Of a stretch of 64,000 nucleotides of DNA, positions 44,514-53,333 are shown in pieces. The stretch is from an uncultured Granulosicoccaceae bacterium (lineage in GTDB: Bacteria > Pseudomonadota > Gammaproteobacteria > Granulosicoccales > Granulosicoccaceae). A model generated the notes under the pieces. The model was not told the DNA's origin, did no database searches, and was given only the letters and a program-made list of their open reading frames with translations. A program made the position numbers and the translations under genes. Every line of letters begins with the position of its first letter. The stretch's first letter is position 1. The stretch is from assembly GCA_937923745.1 (NCBI GenBank), contig CALDUO010000070.1, forward strand, positions 1 through 64,000, given 5' to 3'.

Positions 44514-45710
44514 TCATAACAAACGGCGCGCCAGCGCTGGTGTTTGGGTTTTACGAATGCGGTCATCAGGCAGCCGCCCCGATGCCACCAGTAAATCAGT
44601 TTTGAGTCCCATCAAAAACGGATACCATTCTCGCGCCAACGGCGTCTTCCAGCGCCACAACAAGTGTTCAAGTGCCGCTGCCTGCTCGGCATCAAATAGC
44701 ACAGCCTCAGCCGGGTCTGCCCTACCGGCGACAGCGCCAAACGGCGGTAACCACGCATAATGTTCCAACGCGGCAAAACACTCGGGCACACCATGGGCTG
44801 ATAAAACATGCCGTCGCGCGGCCTTACCGGCAGACGACGTTAACGCCAACAGCAAGCAATCAGTGTGAATCATACCGGTTGGATTCAACATGACATCACG
44901 CAACCCATCACGCCCCACCCACGGACCCGTAAACAATCGTCGTGGACAGTAGTCATTGGCGTATAGGTTGTCCCACGCGATAATGCGATGCAACGAAAAA
45001 TCGGCATAACGCGAAAAATCATCGGTCGTGATTGTTTGCGCGACAACGTCATGACCGCATAACGATACAGCGATGGACCGGTGCAGCGTATCTGCAAACC
45101 GACGCAGGTAATCCGGTGCTTCCGCCACCAGCGTATTGGCGTAAATACGCGGTACCACAATGAGCGGTGCAGTCAACACCGACGCCAATGCATTCGCAAG
45201 CTCTGCGTGTGCAACACCCTCGTCTGTAAATGCACCGCGACGACGATAGAAGTCGGCATCAATATCGTCGAGCAGCAGCGCTACCACTGTTGCACCGGCA
45301 GACTCCAGTGCGCGAGCCTTGGCAACAAGACTTGCAAAATCGTTGGGGCTGCCCTGAGATGTACTTGCTGATGCTGCATTGGCCGACGCTGTATTGGCAG
45401 ATGCTGCTTTAAGAGAATTGGCAGCTGAGCGATCGAGTGCCGAGAAATCAAAATCAAGACCGGGCGCTACACCGGCAATAACACTGACGCCATGACGCCT
45501 GCTGTGTTTGCAGAAGGTGGCAAATGCCGTTAGCCACGAGTCATCGTACGGTTGTCGCCATTGCACCCGGTGTAACGGATCTTCTTTGGGTGCGTACCAA
45601 TAATAGTGCTGGCCCACTGTCGCAAGGTTATCGACCAGTGTTAAGCGCTCTGACCAGCTGGGTAGCCGGCCATAGTAGCCCTCGATATAACCGGTATAGT
45701 GTTGCGTCAT
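44514..45710 (-). CDS. GH84 family beta-N-acetylglucosaminidase
   Basis: 398 residues from the ATG at 45710, which overlaps the anmK stop by 4 bp (ATGA). It opens with the GH84 signature YTGYIEGYYGRLPSW and contains YYWYAPKEDPLHRVQW and VALLLDDIDADFYRR, whose Asp-Asp pair is the catalytic couple of substrate-assisted GH84 enzymes. WDNLYANDY also fits the family. GH84 enzymes remove beta-linked GlcNAc (O-GlcNAcases, hyaluronidase-annotated). No signal peptide, so cytosolic. Translational coupling to AnmK suggests it acts on muropeptide-derived sugars, like NagZ; this is inference. A 15-bp repeat at 45370-45414 encodes an Ala/Ser insertion (ASANTASANAAS). Confidence 0.85.
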   Translation of the reverse strand: MTQHYTGYIEGYYGRLPSWSERLTLVDNLATVGQHYYWYAPKEDPLHRVQWRQPYDDSWLTAFATFCKHSRRHGVSVIAGVAPGLDFDFSALDRSAANSLKAASANTASANAASASTSQGSPNDFASLVAKARALESAGATVVALLLDDIDADFYRRRGAFTDEGVAHAELANALASVLTAPLIVVPRIYANTLVAEAPDYLRRFADTLHRSIAVSLCGHDVVAQTITTDDFSRYADFSLHRIIAWDNLYANDYCPRRLFTGPWVGRDGLRDVMLNPTGMIHTDCLLLALTSSAGKAARRHVLSAHGVPECFAALEHYAWLPPFGAVAGRADPAEAVLFDAEQAAALEHLLWRWKTPLAREWYPFLMGLKTDLLVASGRLPDDRIRKTQTPALARRLL

Positions 45711-46834
45711 CGCTGTGAGCTTGCCGTTATTAATTCGCCGCCAGACACCGGATGCGCACAACCGGTGGTGGATGGCCAACTGGTCGGTAACCCGGCAACA
45801 TGCCTTGCCGCCAAATACGCCATTAACTCAGCCTCTATCACATCGCCCGGCAACCCTATCTCGTTGGCAGGTACGATGTCGGTGGTGTTCAGCAAAGCTT
45901 CCATGCGCGACACCAAATGCGTGTTGTGCTGCCCACCGCCTGCAACAATCAGTGTGGCTGGCGGCGCTGAGCGCAGCTTAATCGCCAGTTGAACACTGCG
46001 CGCAGTGAATTCACACAGCGTGGCCATCGTATCGTTGAGGTCCATTGGTGCTGACTGCTGCAAGCAGCTACCCACCGCGTGTTTAAAATGCTGCCGATCC
46101 AGCGATTTCGGTGGCGATGCACTAAAAAAAGGATCCTGCAGCAACGATGACACCACCGTTTCATTAGGCGTACCTGTCGCTGCCATTCGTCCCTGATCAT
46201 CATACGGTAGCCCGGTTTGTTGATTCAGGTAGTCGTCCATTAATGCATTACCCGGCCCGCAATCAAAACCCATAAGCTGGTCGGTGTCAGTCCATGTGAT
46301 GTTACTGACACCGCCTATGTTCAGAAAGGCCGCAGGCATTGGCACGTCCACGGACGCGATGAGTGCCTGATGATAAACCGGAGCCAGTGGCGCACCCTGC
46401 CCGCCAGCTTTCATGTCAGCCCCGCGCACATCAAAGACTGTGTCGATGCCTGTCAGGTTGACGAACCTTGACGCATCACCCGCCTGATCGGTAAAGCCAG
46501 CTTCCGGATCATGAAACAGTGTCTGCCCATGGAACCCGGCCAGCGTGATGGTATCGGGTGACACTGAAAATGCAGTGCATAGCCCCTTCACTGCCAGCGC
46601 GTAGTCTTCGGCGATCAACACATCCAGCGCCACGCGAGCATCAGACCCGGGCGACGCCAACGCATAGTTGTGTAAGGCCTGATGCACGGCCTGCTGTGTC
46701 TGTGGACGATACGGGACCACCATCGCGGCATCGGTGCGCGTCAGCGAGCGTCCATCGGTGTGTACCAATGCCACGTCGATACCGTCACCGCTGGTGCCTG
46801 ACATCAACCCAACAACAGCGCTTGTGTTATTCAT
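45707..46834 (-). CDS. anmK: Anhydro-N-acetylmuramic acid kinase AnmK
   Basis: 375 residues from the ATG at 46834 (E. coli AnmK 369). The ATP/sugar motif GLMSGTSGDGIDVALV opens the protein; GFHGQTLFHDPEAG, DFDCGPGNALMDDYL-like GFDCGPGNALMDDYL and IVAGGGQHNTHL are the other family blocks. It hydrates and phosphorylates 1,6-anhydroMurNAc to MurNAc-6-phosphate during peptidoglycan recycling. The GH84 gene is translationally coupled downstream and ampG is divergent upstream, which together form a recycling island. An earlier in-frame start at 46885 is less likely. Confidence 0.95.
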   Translation of the reverse strand: MNNTSAVVGLMSGTSGDGIDVALVHTDGRSLTRTDAAMVVPYRPQTQQAVHQALHNYALASPGSDARVALDVLIAEDYALAVKGLCTAFSVSPDTITLAGFHGQTLFHDPEAGFTDQAGDASRFVNLTGIDTVFDVRGADMKAGGQGAPLAPVYHQALIASVDVPMPAAFLNIGGVSNITWTDTDQLMGFDCGPGNALMDDYLNQQTGLPYDDQGRMAATGTPNETVVSSLLQDPFFSASPPKSLDRQHFKHAVGSCLQQSAPMDLNDTMATLCEFTARSVQLAIKLRSAPPATLIVAGGGQHNTHLVSRMEALLNTTDIVPANEIGLPGDVIEAELMAYLAARHVAGLPTSWPSTTGCAHPVSGGELITASSQR

Positions 46835-46942
46835 CAATGGATCGTTTGGGCCGGGATGTGTGAGTCGGTTTAAAGTGAGTAGCATTGTAACGGTATTTGC
46901 TATGATGGCGACATCGCTCGGCCACGCTATTCCGGAGTACTC

Positions 46943-48334
46943 ATGACTGCAGCCACCGGCTTTCCTCTCGCAGCCTATAAAGATCGGCGCATGCTCAGAA
47001 TTTTTCTGCTGGGCATCATGAGTGGCTTCCCGTGGGTGTTAATTGGTACAGCGTTGACGCTGTGGCTCAAGGAAAACGCAGTGAGCCGCTCGGACATCGG
47101 TTGGGCGGGCCTTATTTTCAGCGTCTATGCATTTAACTATTTATGGGCGCCACTGATCGACAAAATCCGTATTCCATGGCTCACTGAACGCGTCGGCCAT
47201 CGGAAAGCCTGGATTTTGGTTTGTCAGCTTTTTATTGCAGTGGCCTTAACTTTATGGTGCCTGTTCGACCCGTCCAACCAGCTCAAGTTTGTGATCGCCG
47301 TCGGGCTCATCATCTCGGTCGCGTCTGCCTCCCAGGACATTACTATCGATGCACTCCGTATCGAGCAGGTCGATGCCAAAGAAACCGATTCAATGGCCGC
47401 AGGTGCCGCCATGGCAGTTATTGGCTGGTGGACTGGCTTTAAAGCCATGGGCGCGCTGATGTTGTTTGTCGCCGACAAATTTGAGGCAGCCGGTTATGCC
47501 GATGTCTGGCCAATGACCTTTGTCACGTTATGCGGTTTTATCGTGTTGTGCAGTTTGCTGTTATTACTGGTACCCGAAGCATCTTCTGCAGCGCGTATTG
47601 CGAGACAACAGGCCGATCAGGCAGCCATCGAAGCCAAACTGGGTGACGGCCACCCCCGATCACGTTTTGTCGCCTGGCTTGCCAGTGCTGTCACCGGTCC
47701 GTTAGCAAGCTTTTTTAAACAAAATGGCGTTGCCATCGCGTGGTCGATTCTGGGTTTTATCTTTTTGTTTAAAATTGGTGAAGCCTTCATGGGACGCATG
47801 TCCCTTGTCTTCTATCAGGAACTCGGTTTTTCCAGAACCGATATTGCCATATTCTCAAAAACCTTAGGATGGATTACTACCATCGTTTTTACGTTACTGG
47901 GCAGCTGGTTTGCCATCCGTGCCGGGGTCGTCAAGGCGTTGTTTATCTCCGGTATTGCCATGGCCTGCACAAATCTCATGTTTGCCCTGTTGGCGCAGAC
48001 CGGTAAAAACGAATGGTTATTTGCACTGGCGGTGGTGGTAGATGATATCGCCGCAGCGTTTGCCACGGTCGCGTTTGTGACGTTTATATCGTTGCTGGTG
48101 GACCGTACCTACACGGCGACTCAGTACGCCTTACTGGCATCACTCGGCACGCTCGGTAAAACATTGGTGTCGTCATCGTCGGGCCAAGCCGTCGATTATC
48201 TGGGTGGCAACTGGACGCTCTTTTTTATCATTACCACCCTCATGGTGATTCCGTCGCTGATTTTGCTGTGGATCATTCGTCATCGGCTCAATCTGCACGA
48301 ACCGGGTATTCGGATAGGCCGAAAATCAGCCTGA
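46943..48334 (+). CDS. ampG: AmpG-type muropeptide permease (MFS)
   Basis: 463 residues with about 12-14 membrane segments of the major facilitator fold. The start MTAATGFPLAAYKDRRMLRIFLLGIMSGFPWVLIG and the SASQDITIDALRIE motif are characteristic of AmpG. AmpG imports GlcNAc-anhydroMurNAc muropeptides into the cytosol, where a glucosaminidase and AnmK process them. It is divergent from anmK and converges on the NlpC/P60 gene, with which it overlaps by 9 bp at the 3' ends. Confidence 0.93.
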   Translation: MTAATGFPLAAYKDRRMLRIFLLGIMSGFPWVLIGTALTLWLKENAVSRSDIGWAGLIFSVYAFNYLWAPLIDKIRIPWLTERVGHRKAWILVCQLFIAVALTLWCLFDPSNQLKFVIAVGLIISVASASQDITIDALRIEQVDAKETDSMAAGAAMAVIGWWTGFKAMGALMLFVADKFEAAGYADVWPMTFVTLCGFIVLCSLLLLLVPEASSAARIARQQADQAAIEAKLGDGHPRSRFVAWLASAVTGPLASFFKQNGVAIAWSILGFIFLFKIGEAFMGRMSLVFYQELGFSRTDIAIFSKTLGWITTIVFTLLGSWFAIRAGVVKALFISGIAMACTNLMFALLAQTGKNEWLFALAVVVDDIAAAFATVAFVTFISLLVDRTYTATQYALLASLGTLGKTLVSSSSGQAVDYLGGNWTLFFIITTLMVIPSLILLWIIRHRLNLHEPGIRIGRKSA

Positions 48335-49354
48335 CGGTAACGGGCGCGACCAGCCAGTAATATCACCGCCTCCGTGCTCTTTGATCCTTCTGCGAGCTTC
48401 TTGCACAGGTTCGGTGGCAACACAGCGGTGGTGGGCATTGGCATGCAGCAGTTGTCCCGGGTCTTGCATAATGCCAATGTGCCCGGCCCAAAACACCAGA
48501 TCACCTCGCTGCAGACCACCTTGTCTTAGCCCACCTTGTCGCTGACCACCTTGTCGCTGACCGCCGGGGCGTGCGCCAGCAGACCCGAACCGCGCTGCCA
48601 GTTCTGCCGGGTCACGATGGTCAGCCGCCACCAGTGCCCGATACTGATCCGATGAATTACGCGGTAGCTGAACACCCGCGCGGCTCAATGCCAATTGCAC
48701 CAACGCCGAACAGTCAATGCCCGCAGCTGACCGGCCACCCCACAAATAAGGTCGGCCCATAAACTGCTCGGCAACACACACCCAGTCGTCAACGGTGTCC
48801 TGCCGGGCAGCTATCGCCTGATCGGGTAAAAATCCGTATTCACCATTAATCGTCACCCGTGCGCAACCGCTGTCATGCTCTAACACGGTGACACACGAGC
48901 CAAAAAAAAGGGAGGTAATCGCTCGGCTAGTGACACTCGGCGATGCCGTAACAATGGTTTGTGGCACAACAACCCGGTGGGTTGCCGAATGACTGTCGAC
49001 AGAGGTGTCGAGCGGGTTGCAGGGCTCGTATCGTGTTGTTGTCTGAGACATCGTGCGAGCTGCTGTCAGGCCGGTCTGATCGGCAACACCCGACAAGGCA
49101 GCGGTTGGCAGCACACCATGGTAGCCGTCAGTCATCAGCGTACCGGTGCTCAGGTCCCCGTCGCTGTGTGTCACGTCAAAAAGCTCACCAAACAGGCATT
49201 GTGTTTCAAGTTGTGACGACACGTCGTTAACCATTTTTTCTGATGTATTTTCAGGCGTAATGTACGTGGCGTAGTCAGACGCAGCCGCCGTTGGCGTTGT
49301 GGCTGTCGGAGCGATCAACGGCACCAACGGTTGGTTGATGGTGTGCAGGGTCAT
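48326..49354 (-). CDS. NlpC/P60 family peptidase with SH3-like domain
   Basis: 342 residues. An N-terminal Thr/Ala-rich region is followed by an SH3b-like domain (about 125-180). The NlpC/P60 domain carries the catalytic Cys215 in AAGIDCSALVQ, His292 in WAGHIGIM and a third residue near HANAHH. A 25-residue Gly/Gln/Arg insertion (about 260-283), encoded by the 15-bp array at 48512-48571, interrupts the domain just before the LVFWAGHIG strand. These enzymes cleave the gamma-D-Glu to diamino-acid bond in peptidoglycan peptides. No signal peptide is evident, which suggests cytosolic recycling of tripeptides. It follows the AmpD-like gene at 49361 with a 6-bp gap. Confidence 0.85.
   Translation of the reverse strand: MTLHTINQPLVPLIAPTATTPTAAASDYATYITPENTSEKMVNDVSSQLETQCLFGELFDVTHSDGDLSTGTLMTDGYHGVLPTAALSGVADQTGLTAARTMSQTTTRYEPCNPLDTSVDSHSATHRVVVPQTIVTASPSVTSRAITSLFFGSCVTVLEHDSGCARVTINGEYGFLPDQAIAARQDTVDDWVCVAEQFMGRPYLWGGRSAAGIDCSALVQLALSRAGVQLPRNSSDQYRALVAADHRDPAELAARFGSAGARPGGQRQGGQRQGGLRQGGLQRGDLVFWAGHIGIMQDPGQLLHANAHHRCVATEPVQEARRRIKEHGGGDITGWSRPLPSG
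48512..48571. repeat. 15-bp coding tandem array, 4 units, inside the NlpC/P60 gene
   Basis: cagaccaccttgtct, tagcccaccttgtcg, ctgaccaccttgtcg and ctgaccgccggggcg encode GGQRQ/GGLRQ units of the minus-strand protein. Being a multiple of three, the array keeps frame. Confidence 0.85.
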
Positions 49355-49360
49355 CAGTTG

Positions 49361-49798
49361 TCACACATTATGAGGGTGCGCTGAGTCCGCGCTGATGAGT
49401 CCGCGCTGAAGACACCAACTCGCGACATCAAAATTGGGACAGGTTTTTTCGGTGTAGGCAAAATCCCGGTGCCCACAAATAGTCGCCGACGGGTACAGTG
49501 CTTTCCACTCGCTGAGTACACCATGGAGTGCATCAAACTGCTCGGCGGTGAACTCATCACACCCAATCAGGCAGACACCCAAACTGATGTCGTTATGGCC
49601 ATAGACATGCGCGCCGACCCAGCAATCAGGACGACCATGTTCAACCCTGCCGTCTCTGCGGATCACACGATGATAACCGACGCCATGCCACCCGAACCCC
49701 AGGTGCATCTCGTGAATATCGCGTAGCGTCAGCGCCTCATTGTCCGGGGTTGCAGAGCAATGCACCACAAGGTATTGAATATTGTCAGGCTCTAACAT
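49361..49798 (-). CDS. Amidase_2 family N-acetylmuramoyl-L-alanine amidase (AmpD-like)
   Basis: 145 residues from the ATG at 49798 (MLEPDNIQYLVVHCSATP). Zinc ligands of the amidase_2 fold are His14 in VVHCSATP and the GHRDF histidine with the later Cys in KTCPNFD. GWHGVGYHRVIRRDG and VGAHVYGHNDISLGVCLIGCD are also typical. The protein lacks a signal peptide and is shorter than AmpD (183). It would remove the peptide from (anhydro)MurNAc. Together with AmpG, AnmK and the glycosidase it fits cytosolic muropeptide recycling. The last residues contain a 14-bp direct repeat (49383-49410). Confidence 0.87.
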   Translation of the reverse strand: MLEPDNIQYLVVHCSATPDNEALTLRDIHEMHLGFGWHGVGYHRVIRRDGRVEHGRPDCWVGAHVYGHNDISLGVCLIGCDEFTAEQFDALHGVLSEWKALYPSATICGHRDFAYTEKTCPNFDVASWCLQRGLISADSAHPHNV

Positions 49799-49871
49799 GG
49801 CGGAAGTTACCCAGGATTTGTGGACCACGGTATACTGCCCATCCACTAGTAAACAGGGCTGGGATCAGACC

Positions 49872-50492
49872 GTGGCAATCAACATAAGCACCATCATATT
49901 CGATCTCGGTGGTGTACTGGTAGAGCTCGGCGACTTTCCTGTCCAGGATGCGTGGTGGCCCGACAATGCCACGAGTCCGCTGCTGTCATCCGGCGCTATG
50001 TCGGCATGGCTTCAGTCCGATTTGGTACAGGCCTTTGAGACCGGCAAACTCAACGCACAAGACTTTGCTGATCAGTTTATTGACCGGTATCAGCTCAACG
50101 TAACGCGCGACACGTTCATCACTGCGCTACGCGCATGGCCTGTGGCCGCGTTTCCCGGCACCACAGACTTACTGGTCGCATTGCGCGAACACTACACGGT
50201 CGGCTTGTTTTCCAACATTAACGAGCTGCATTGGGGTCGCGTCATGCACGAGATGGGACTCGAGGGTCATTTTGATCACATGTATGCGTCACACTTGATT
50301 GGCCGCGCCAAACCCGCGATCAGTTCGTTCGACTACATCATCAGCGATCTTAACACCAAACCGGAGCACATCCTGTTTCTGGATGACAACAGCATCAATG
50401 TTGCCGCGGCGGCTCAAGCAGGTATTCACGCTGTGCAGGTCGCAGGCCCAACAGCGGTTCGTGCGACGCTGGCCGACTGGGGATTACTGTAG
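49872..50492 (+). CDS. HAD-superfamily hydrolase
   Basis: 206 residues from a GTG at 49872; the frame is open further to an ATG at 49797, but that would overlap the divergent amidase start and add non-conserved sequence. Motif I is IIFDLGGVLVEL with the nucleophile Asp; motif II Ser/Thr lies in VGLFSNINELHW; the motif III lysine in GRAKPAISSFDY; motif IV is ILFLDDNSINVAAA. This is a subfamily I HAD phosphatase (YihX/epoxide-hydrolase-like N-domain type). Substrate probably a small phosphorylated sugar or acid, unknown. Confidence 0.85.
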   Translation: MAINISTIIFDLGGVLVELGDFPVQDAWWPDNATSPLLSSGAMSAWLQSDLVQAFETGKLNAQDFADQFIDRYQLNVTRDTFITALRAWPVAAFPGTTDLLVALREHYTVGLFSNINELHWGRVMHEMGLEGHFDHMYASHLIGRAKPAISSFDYIISDLNTKPEHILFLDDNSINVAAAAQAGIHAVQVAGPTAVRATLADWGLL

Positions 50493-50597
50493 CGGAGTAC
50501 GGTAAGCCTGGCATCAACACAACACTGACACTCATGCAGCAGCGCATCACCAGCGCCCCTTCAACTTTCTGCCGTCAACACAGGATGTGAGACAGCT

Positions 50598-52916
50598 ATG
50601 ATTCTTTATATCGCCGAAAAACCCTCACTGGGACGCGCCATTGCGGCGGCGTTACCAAAACCGCATCGACAACGTGACGGTGCCATTGAAACACCGGCTG
50701 GCGTCGTCAGTTGGTGTGTTGGCCACCTGCTCGAACAGGCAGAGCCCGAAGCCTACGATGCGCGCTATAAACGCTGGCAACTTGACGATTTACCGATCAT
50801 TCCAGACGACTGGAAACTCAAACCGCGCCAAGAGACCAAAAGCCAACTGGCTGTCCTGAAAAAACTGGTGCGCGAGGCCGACCAACTGGTACATGCCGGT
50901 GACCCTGACCGTGAAGGGCAATTGTTAGTGGATGAAGTGCTGCATTATTTAAAAGTACCCGCTGCCAAACTCAAAAAAACACAACGCTGTCTGATCAACG
51001 ACATGACACCGGCAGCGGTTCGCACAGCACTGAATAACCTACGGCTGAACAGCGAGTTTCAGGCTTTGTCAACGTCAGCACTGGCGCGTTCACGCGCTGA
51101 CTGGCTGTACGGCATTAATCTCACGCGAGCCTTCACGCTGCGCGGACAATCGGCAGGCTATCGGGGCATGTTGTCAGTGGGTCGGGTTCAGACGCCGTTG
51201 CTCGGGCTTATTGTTCGGCGCGATAGTGCCATTCGCGACTTCGTACCGGTTGACTGGTATGACCTCATTGCCCATGTTGCCACCGACAACAACGACGTGT
51301 TCGACGTGCGTTGGCAGCCGTCGAAGGCCTGTGAGCCGTGGCTGGATGACCAAGGCAGGAATCTGTCGAGGCCACTGGCAGAGAATGTCAGTCAGCGAGT
51401 CACCGGAAAAACCGGCACGGTCACCGCGATCGATAAAAAAAGACGCAGTCTGTCACCACCCTTACCGCACTCGCTGTCGAGTTTACAAATTGATGCCAAC
51501 CGATTATTCGGGCTTTCGTCGCAACAGGTACTGACCGTGTGTCAGTCGCTGTACGAGACACATCAGTTAATAACTTACCCAAGATCTGACTGTCGATATT
51601 TGCCTGAACCCCAAGCCACCGAGTGCAGTAGTGTCACCAGCGCTGTACACACAACCTTGACCCACTGCACCGCCGACCGTCTGGCAAAAGGCGTTGCCGG
51701 CATAACAACCGATGTCTTTGACGCGCTGTTGCCAGACCGTCGCAGTCGTGCATGGAACAGCGCAAAAGTCACCGCTCACCATGCCATCATTCCGACGAGC
51801 GGGTCGAAAAAACACCTCATACCCGATGAACTTAAAGTCTATGCACTGGTGTGTCGCAACTACCTTGCGCAGTTTCTGCCGGATCATGTATTTTTTGAAA
51901 CCAAAGTTGTTGTCGACATAGAGGGAGGCCAGTTTCGTACCCATCAGCGACAACCTTCGGTCACGGGTTGGAAACGATTGTTTGGCCAATCCGTGACACC
52001 CCGCAACGCCGCAGACAGTCACACCGAAAAAGAGACGCCCGCCAATCCGGGAACAACCGACACACCGGGCAACACTGTCCCAAACGACGGCAGCCTACCC
52101 TCATCGGAGGGCCCGCTGTTACCGAAGGATTTGGTGAAAGGACAAACCGTGACCTGTCGTGACTGCACCATCACCGATAAACAAACACAACCACCCAAAC
52201 ATTTTACCGATGCCACACTGCTGACTGCGATGACCGGCATTGCACGTTACATCAGTGACCGGTCTTTGATAAAAAGCCTCAGTGACACCGATGGACTTGG
52301 CACTGAAGCGACACGCGCCGGCATGATCGAGCTACTGATCAGACGTGACTACATTACCCGTGAACGTCGCGAATTACGGGCAACCGCAACCGGTATCGCG
52401 TTTATTGAAGCACTGCCCGACGTCGTTACGCTGCCTGACAGAACAGCACAATGGGAGTCGTTGTTAACCGCTATTCGTGAGAGGCGCGCCAACTACGGCG
52501 CATTGATGGAACCGCTGATTCATGAACTGCATCGATTGATAGATGACAGCCGTGTTATGTCGCCAGCGGCATTGGCAGGGTTAGGATCGGGGCTACCCGG
52601 TCGCGCGACAAGAGCGAAACCTACGTTTAAAAAGCGTGGTAAGCGGCGTTTCAGTCGCTCAGGAGACAACGCATCGCAATCGTCAGCACCGTCCGCACAC
52701 AAGGCGGCTGGCAAAAAGGTGACACGCAAAAAGAATGTTGGCAAAAAGACGGCAGGAAAGTCAGGCCCTGACTCGGGCTCGGGCTCGGGCTCTGGCTCGG
52801 GCACTGGCTCGCGTCAACGCAAAACCGGCCGAGGTGAGCCCAAGCGTTCTGACCGCACCTCGGGCTCTACTGGTACGCATCGTTCTAGTCGGACACAACG
52901 CGGTACGAACCAGTGA
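50598..52916 (+). CDS. topB: DNA topoisomerase III
   Basis: 772 residues of type IA topoisomerase. The Toprim domain starts MILYIAEKPSLGRAIAAALP with Glu7, and HAGDPDREGQ carries the metal-binding Asp residues. The catalytic tyrosine is Tyr327 in LITYPRSDCRYLP, one residue from Tyr328 of E. coli TopB. A long Lys/Arg/Ser/Gly-rich tail (about 680-772) replaces zinc fingers and includes a GSGSGSGSGTGS run encoded by a hexanucleotide-like repeat at about 52777-52808. It decatenates single-stranded and replication intermediates. The 3' end overlaps the convergent small gene at 52885 by 32 bp. Confidence 0.95.
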   Translation: MILYIAEKPSLGRAIAAALPKPHRQRDGAIETPAGVVSWCVGHLLEQAEPEAYDARYKRWQLDDLPIIPDDWKLKPRQETKSQLAVLKKLVREADQLVHAGDPDREGQLLVDEVLHYLKVPAAKLKKTQRCLINDMTPAAVRTALNNLRLNSEFQALSTSALARSRADWLYGINLTRAFTLRGQSAGYRGMLSVGRVQTPLLGLIVRRDSAIRDFVPVDWYDLIAHVATDNNDVFDVRWQPSKACEPWLDDQGRNLSRPLAENVSQRVTGKTGTVTAIDKKRRSLSPPLPHSLSSLQIDANRLFGLSSQQVLTVCQSLYETHQLITYPRSDCRYLPEPQATECSSVTSAVHTTLTHCTADRLAKGVAGITTDVFDALLPDRRSRAWNSAKVTAHHAIIPTSGSKKHLIPDELKVYALVCRNYLAQFLPDHVFFETKVVVDIEGGQFRTHQRQPSVTGWKRLFGQSVTPRNAADSHTEKETPANPGTTDTPGNTVPNDGSLPSSEGPLLPKDLVKGQTVTCRDCTITDKQTQPPKHFTDATLLTAMTGIARYISDRSLIKSLSDTDGLGTEATRAGMIELLIRRDYITRERRELRATATGIAFIEALPDVVTLPDRTAQWESLLTAIRERRANYGALMEPLIHELHRLIDDSRVMSPAALAGLGSGLPGRATRAKPTFKKRGKRRFSRSGDNASQSSAPSAHKAAGKKVTRKKNVGKKTAGKSGPDSGSGSGSGSGTGSRQRKTGRGEPKRSDRTSGSTGTHRSSRTQRGTNQ

Positions 52917-53220
52917 TGGTGGCACCGGACGCACGTCGGGCAGAGACAGAACTACCCAAACTACCCAATGGCGTTTCTGACTGGCTTACCGATGTGCTGC
53001 CATATCGTTGGTTCTGCCCCGGGGCCGCATCGGCAACATGGGTAAACACGACGCCCTCTTTTTGCAACCGGCGTAGTTTGTACGCGAGCACTATAGAAGA
53101 GACACAAGCCATCAAAAAGACTACCGACACGACCCACAGTGTTAACGGCAACGTCACCAAAAACACAGCGCCTGCGGTCACAACTGCGGCTGCTCGATAC
53201 AGTACAGATTTTATGTTCAT
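52885..53220 (-). CDS. Small two-helix membrane protein
   Basis: 111 residues from the ATG at 53220, chosen because GGAG precedes it by 10 nt; the longer frame to 53562 is Pro/Arg-rich and unlikely. Two membrane segments are seen at about 8-25 and 28-50 (LTLWVVSVVFLMACVSSIV). A cytosolic-looking Ser-rich tail follows, beginning LRRLQKEGVVFTHVADAAP. No family recognised. The tail overlaps the 3' end of topB on the other strand, so codon choice there is constrained. Confidence 0.55.
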   Translation of the reverse strand: MNIKSVLYRAAAVVTAGAVFLVTLPLTLWVVSVVFLMACVSSIVLAYKLRRLQKEGVVFTHVADAAPGQNQRYGSTSVSQSETPLGSLGSSVSARRASGATITGSYRVVSD

Positions 53221-53333
53221 ATGTTTTTTCTCCGGGTTAAATGCACCTGAACACCTCAGGGATGTATCCATTATCGGACCTCGAAAATGAAAACGCATTG
53301 CACCGATGAAACAAACCGTAACAGGATGTAACA

